Assembly (NCBI GenBank): GCA_927407015.1
Contig: CAKMJT010000010.1
Location: forward strand, 1 to 64,000
Source: an uncultured Proteiniphilum sp.
Lineage (GTDB): Bacteria; Bacteroidota; Bacteroidia; Bacteroidales; Dysgonomonadaceae
Direction of reading: 5' to 3'
DNA length: 64,000 nucleotides
The translations under genes and the position numbers were made by a program. The notes under the pieces were generated by a model. It was not told where the DNA came from. It was given only the letters and a program-made list of their open reading frames with translations, and made no database searches. Position 1 is the first letter of the stretch. Every line of letters begins with the position of its first letter. This document shows positions 60,218 to 64,000 of this stretch, piece after piece.

Positions 60218-61204
60218 ATGGATCTATCATTTCCCTTACTTGTGATCATTGCCGTCATCATCATCTTCCTGTTGATCTTCTTTCATTACGTTCCTTTCTT
60301 CCTGTGGATAAACGCTTTATCGGCAGGAGTACGCATCTCGCTGGTACAGCTCTTTCTGATGCGCCTGCGCCGTGTACCGCCACATACCATCGTTTATGCC
60401 ATGATTGAGGCGCACAAGGCCGGTCTGAAGAATGTCACCCGTGATGACCTGGAAGCGCATTACCTTGCCGGAGGGCATGTGGAGAAGGTAGTGCATGCGC
60501 TCGTTTCAGCCTCCAAGGCGAACATCGACCTATCCTTTCAAATGGCAACAGCCATCGACCTGGCAGGTCGTGATGTGCTGCAGGCCGTGCAGATGTCGGT
60601 GAACCCGAAGGTGATCGACACCCCTCCCGTCACAGCCGTGGCCATCGATGGCATCCAGCTGATCGCCAAAGCCCGTGTGACGGTCCGGGCGAACATTAAG
60701 CAGCTGGTGGGCGGTGCCGGCGAAGAGACCATCCTGGCCCGTGTGGGTGAGGGTATCGTCTCCTCCATCGGTTCAGCCTCTTCGCACAAGTCAGTACTGG
60801 AGAATCCCGACTCCATTTCGAAACTGGTGCTGAAAAAAGGACTGGATGCGGGAACAGCTTTCGAGATCCTCTCCATTGATATCGCCGATATCGATATAGG
60901 CAAGAATATTGGTGCCGTACTGCAGATGGATCAGGCACAGGCCGACAAGAACATCGCCCAGGCACGTGCCGAAGAACGCCGGGCCATGGCTATCGCCCTG
61001 GAACAGGAGATGAAGGCCAAGGCACAGGAGGCCCGGGCAAAAGTGATCGAAGCCGAGGCAGAGGTGCCGGCAGCGATGGCGGCAGCCTTCCGCAGCGGCA
61101 ATCTGGGGATCATGGACTACTACCGGATGGAGAATATCAAGGCCGATACCGACATGCGGGATGCCATTGCCAGGCCACAGGGCGGGGGTGAGAACAAAAA
61201 GTAA
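60218..61204 (+). CDS. floA: Flotillin-like protein FloA
   Basis: A 328-residue membrane-raft scaffold of the FloA/UPF0365 family. An N-terminal membrane hairpin ('[27 protein letters not shown]' in pieces) is followed by an SPFH-like domain with '[30 protein letters not shown]'. A C-terminal alanine/glutamate-rich coiled coil ('[37 protein letters not shown]' in pieces) drives oligomerisation. It pairs with the upstream nfeD gene across a 120-base gap with no clear terminator. Confidence 0.93.
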   Translation: MDLSFPLLVIIAVIIIFLLIFFHYVPFFLWINALSAGVRISLVQLFLMRLRRVPPHTIVYAMIEAHKAGLKNVTRDDLEAHYLAGGHVEKVVHALVSASKANIDLSFQMATAIDLAGRDVLQAVQMSVNPKVIDTPPVTAVAIDGIQLIAKARVTVRANIKQLVGGAGEETILARVGEGIVSSIGSASSHKSVLENPDSISKLVLKKGLDAGTAFEILSIDIADIDIGKNIGAVLQMDQAQADKNIAQARAEERRAMAIALEQEMKAKAQEARAKVIEAEAEVPAAMAAAFRSGNLGIMDYYRMENIKADTDMRDAIARPQGGGENKK

Positions 61205-61243
61205 TGATCACTTGTTTCACTGAACAAAAAAATTGAGATCATT

Positions 61244-62110
61244 ATGAGAATTATACCCGAATCGGAATTGATCATCAATTCCGATGGAAGCGCGTTTCAT
61301 CTTCACATCAAACCGGAGCAGCTCTCTGACAGGATTGTGATGATGGGCGACCCGGAACGGGTGACCATGACCGCCGGTTTTTTCGACAGCATCGAGTGTG
61401 ATGTGACCAGCCGCGAGTTTCATACCGTCACAGGGATGTACCAGGGGAAACGCGTTACAGCCCTATCGCACGGGATTGGCACCGACAACATCGATATCGT
61501 GCTCACGGAGCTGGATGCACTGGCGAACATCGACTTCAGCACACGCATGGTCAGGGATGAGTTCAGACAGCTGACCATGATTCGTGTGGGTACCTCGGGG
61601 GGGATGCAGCCGCATTGCCCCATCGGCTCCTATGTTGTTTCGGAGAAGTCGATCGGTTTCGACGGACTGATCCATTATTACGCCAATTCAAGGAACATCC
61701 GGGAAGAGGACTTCGAGGATGCTTTTCAGAAGCATGTGAACTGGTCGCCCTTCCATTGTTCCCCCTATGTAGTCAGTGCCGACGAGGGACTGGTGGACCG
61801 TATCGGTTACGATATGATCCGTGGTGTGACCATCTCAGCCATCGGATTCTACGGTCCTCAGGGACGTCATGTGCGCATGGCGCTGGCCGACCCCGACCTG
61901 AATGCCAAAATTGAATCGTTCCGCTTTGGAGCATACTCCATCACCAACTACGAGATGGAAAGTTCCGCCATCGCCGGTTTGGGTAAGCTGATGGGCCACA
62001 AGGCCATGACGGTCTGCGCCATCATAGCCAATCGTGTAGCCCTGGAATCGAATGCCAACTACAAGGGATCAACCGAAGAACTGATCAAGATTGTACTGGA
62101 CAGAATCTAG
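61244..62110 (+). CDS. Uridine phosphorylase-family nucleoside phosphorylase
   Basis: A 288-residue enzyme of the purine/uridine phosphorylase superfamily. Phosphate-binding segments 'MMGDPERVTMTAGFF' and 'LSHGIGTDNIDIVLTEL' and the catalytic-domain 'VGTSGGMQPHCPIGSYV' are clear. 'NYEMESSAIAGLGKLMG' holds the conserved Met-Glu that recognises the ribose. Uridine phosphorylase is the most likely activity; purine substrates cannot be excluded. It is 39 bases after floA, and may be co-transcribed. Confidence 0.88.
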   Translation: MRIIPESELIINSDGSAFHLHIKPEQLSDRIVMMGDPERVTMTAGFFDSIECDVTSREFHTVTGMYQGKRVTALSHGIGTDNIDIVLTELDALANIDFSTRMVRDEFRQLTMIRVGTSGGMQPHCPIGSYVVSEKSIGFDGLIHYYANSRNIREEDFEDAFQKHVNWSPFHCSPYVVSADEGLVDRIGYDMIRGVTISAIGFYGPQGRHVRMALADPDLNAKIESFRFGAYSITNYEMESSAIAGLGKLMGHKAMTVCAIIANRVALESNANYKGSTEELIKIVLDRI

Positions 62111-62211
62111 AGACACTCTGACAGGCTATGTGTACAGCAGACCCTGACCGGACAGACAACCACCCGTGTATCACCTTTAATCACTATATGAACTATTCTT
62201 TATTTACATCA

Positions 62212-64000
62212 ATGATGAAAAAGATTTTTACTTTATTGCTTCTCGCAACAAGCATTGTTGCATTTGCACAGCAGAACCCGCCGCTTCCCGTTGACCCGAA
62301 CGTGAGGACTGGTAAACTGGAAAACGGGTTGACCTATTACATCCGCCACAACAGCCTTCCGGAGAACAGAGCCGATTTTTATATCGCACAGAAGGTGGGC
62401 TCGATGCAGGAAGAAGATAATCAGGCAGGATTGGCTCACTTTCTGGAACACATGGCTTTTAACGGGACGAAACACTTCCCCGGAAAGAGCATGCTCAACT
62501 ACCTGCAGGATAACGGCATCAAGTTCGGCACCAACATCAACGCCTACACGTCGTTTGATGAGACGGTCTACTTCATGTCCAACATTCCGACCACCAACAC
62601 CAACCTGATGGATTCAGCCCTGCTGGTGCTTCACGACTGGTCTGCCGCCATCGCCCTGGAAGAGGACGAACTGGACAACGAACGGGGCGTGATCCGTGAA
62701 GAGTGGCGTACGCGCGGCGGTGCCCAGCAGCGCCTGTGGGACCAGCTGCTGCCTGAGATGTATCCCGGCAGCAAGTATGCGAAAAGGATGCCCATCGGCA
62801 GCATCGATGTGATCAACAACTTCAAACCGGAGGAGATCAGGGCCTATTACCAGAAATGGTACCGTCCCGATCTCCAGGGCATCATTGTGGTGGGCGATGT
62901 GAACGTGGATGAGATGGAACAAAAGGTGAAAGCGCTCTTCTCACCCATCCCGCTCGATGCAGAGAGGGCGGTACGCGAATCGTATCCCGTACCCGACAAC
63001 AAGGAGCCGCTGGTAGCCATCGCTACTGACAAGGAAGCCCGGGATACCCAGCTGATGTTGTTTTACAAACATGACCCGCTGCCCGAGGAACTCAAAAACA
63101 CGCAGATGGGCTATATCACCTCCTATATTCTCAGCGCAGCCTCTTCCATGATCAACCAGCGTTTCGCGGAGATCACCCAGAAGCCCGACGCACCGTTCAC
63201 CACGGCCTATGCCTACGATGATGATTATTTTGTATCCAAGACAAAGGATGCCTGGACGGTCGTCGCCAGAAGTGCCGAAGACAAGATAGACAAGGCCCTC
63301 GCTGCCATGGTAAGGGAGACGCAACGCGTAAAGCAGTTTGGGTTTACCCCCTCAGAGTATGAAATAGCCCGTACGAATATCCTCAAAGGTTTCGAGGATG
63401 CTTACAATAACCGCGACAAACAAAGGAACGACACCTATTCGCAGGAATATGTGCGTGCCTTCACTGACGCGGAGCCATTTCCGGGCATTGAATTTGAACA
63501 TCAGTTTATGCAGGCGATGGCCCCCAATATTCCGGTGGAAGCGATCAACCAGACCGTGAAGCAGCTCATCGGTGATGAGAACATCGTGATTACCGTTACA
63601 GGGCCTGAAAAAGAGGGGCTGGTATATCCTGCCGATGAGGAGTTACTGGCTGTCTTGAGTTCGGTGAAAGCAGAGACCCTGGAGCCCTATGCCGATGAGG
63701 TCATCGATGAACCACTCGTCGCCACACCTCCCACTCCCGGCAAGATAACCAAAACAGAGAAAAATGCAGCAATGGATGCGACCGTCTGGACCTTACAGAA
63801 CGGCATGAAGGTGATCCTGAAAAATACGGATTACAAGGATGATGAGATCATAATGACCGGGACAAGCGTCGGCGGATACTCGCAATATGCCGTACAGGAC
63901 CCTGTAAACAGCAGAATGATGAGTTCGGTGATGACACTGGGAGGGGTAGGCAATTTCAGCGCTACCGACCTGCCCAAGGTGCTGGCCGGTAAAACAGCTT
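62212..64000 (+). CDS. Secreted M16 (insulinase-family) zinc metallopeptidase, partial
   Basis: The frame stays open to the window edge, with about 596 residues visible and the C-terminus missing. The signal peptide ends AFAQQ. The inverted zinc motif HxxEH is 'HFLEH' at 76-80, and the third zinc ligand lies in 'NERGVIREE' about 75 residues later. The first M16 domain is complete and the second repeats from about residue 520 ('TVWTLQNGMKVILKNTDYKDDEI' in pieces), so the full protein should be about 900 residues or more. It is probably periplasmic or outer-membrane-associated. An in-frame ATG eight codons upstream is a possible start. Confidence 0.93.
   Translation, partial: MMKKIFTLLLLATSIVAFAQQNPPLPVDPNVRTGKLENGLTYYIRHNSLPENRADFYIAQKVGSMQEEDNQAGLAHFLEHMAFNGTKHFPGKSMLNYLQDNGIKFGTNINAYTSFDETVYFMSNIPTTNTNLMDSALLVLHDWSAAIALEEDELDNERGVIREEWRTRGGAQQRLWDQLLPEMYPGSKYAKRMPIGSIDVINNFKPEEIRAYYQKWYRPDLQGIIVVGDVNVDEMEQKVKALFSPIPLDAERAVRESYPVPDNKEPLVAIATDKEARDTQLMLFYKHDPLPEELKNTQMGYITSYILSAASSMINQRFAEITQKPDAPFTTAYAYDDDYFVSKTKDAWTVVARSAEDKIDKALAAMVRETQRVKQFGFTPSEYEIARTNILKGFEDAYNNRDKQRNDTYSQEYVRAFTDAEPFPGIEFEHQFMQAMAPNIPVEAINQTVKQLIGDENIVITVTGPEKEGLVYPADEELLAVLSSVKAETLEPYADEVIDEPLVATPPTPGKITKTEKNAAMDATVWTLQNGMKVILKNTDYKDDEIIMTGTSVGGYSQYAVQDPVNSRMMSSVMTLGGVGNFSATDLPKVLAGKTA

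Overview
The window looks like a chromosomal segment of a Bacteroidota bacterium, most likely order Bacteroidales (Dysgonomonadaceae/Porphyromonadaceae-like; the rank is inferred). Most transcription units are preceded by the Bacteroidota -7 element TAnnTTTG, clear Shine-Dalgarno sequences are scarce, and the gene content fits: fused nuoCD without nuoEFG, DUF4270 and DUF4488 lipoproteins, the dapB-lepB-wbqC block, and NfeD plus FloA. Base composition is moderate to GC-rich except at the left end.

Left end (1-6.7 kb): an AT-rich type I-B CRISPR-Cas interference operon on the minus strand, cas6-cas8b-cas7-cas5-cas3. It starts beside a tRNA-Pro gene. cas3 is cut after helicase motif III by what looks like the end of an IS66-family element that runs off the window. 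No CRISPR array, cas1, cas2 or cas4 is visible, so they would have to lie to the left.

6.9-22.9 kb: housekeeping genes, mostly in short units separated by strong hairpin terminators. They are aspS, a secreted Gfo/Idh/MocA oxidoreductase, a fragment of a Crp/Fnr regulator, a cupin, mdh, a K+-dependent-type membrane pyrophosphatase, a ROK regulator, O-acetylhomoserine sulfhydrylase, two lipoproteins, a membrane coiled-coil protein, ligA and an outer-membrane protein. A 440-base gap near 18 kb carries a second promoter and a weak resemblance to a decayed cobalamin riboswitch.

22.9-28.9 kb: a MATE transporter, panD-panC, and divergently a half-length glycogen-synthase-like protein followed by a DUF4270 lipoprotein. 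Next is a small membrane-anchored protein ending in a LuxR-like helix-turn-helix. It sits just upstream of a complete 10-gene respiratory complex I operon (29.3-39.5 kb: nuoA, B, CD, H, I, J, K, L, M, N), which lacks the NADH-input module. Together with the pyrophosphatase this suggests ion-pumping energy conservation fed by a donor other than NADH.

39.6-64 kb: ruvB and queG; a flippase, FkbM-type methyltransferase and GT2 glycosyltransferase surface-polysaccharide cluster; RNase R; an NAD-dependent epimerase; dapB-lepB-wbqC; gltX overlapping the Kdo transferase waaA; a 7TM-HD phosphohydrolase; guaA; a TPR/PD40 secreted protein with an NfeD and flotillin pair; a uridine-phosphorylase-family enzyme; and the first two thirds of a secreted M16 metallopeptidase that runs off the right edge.
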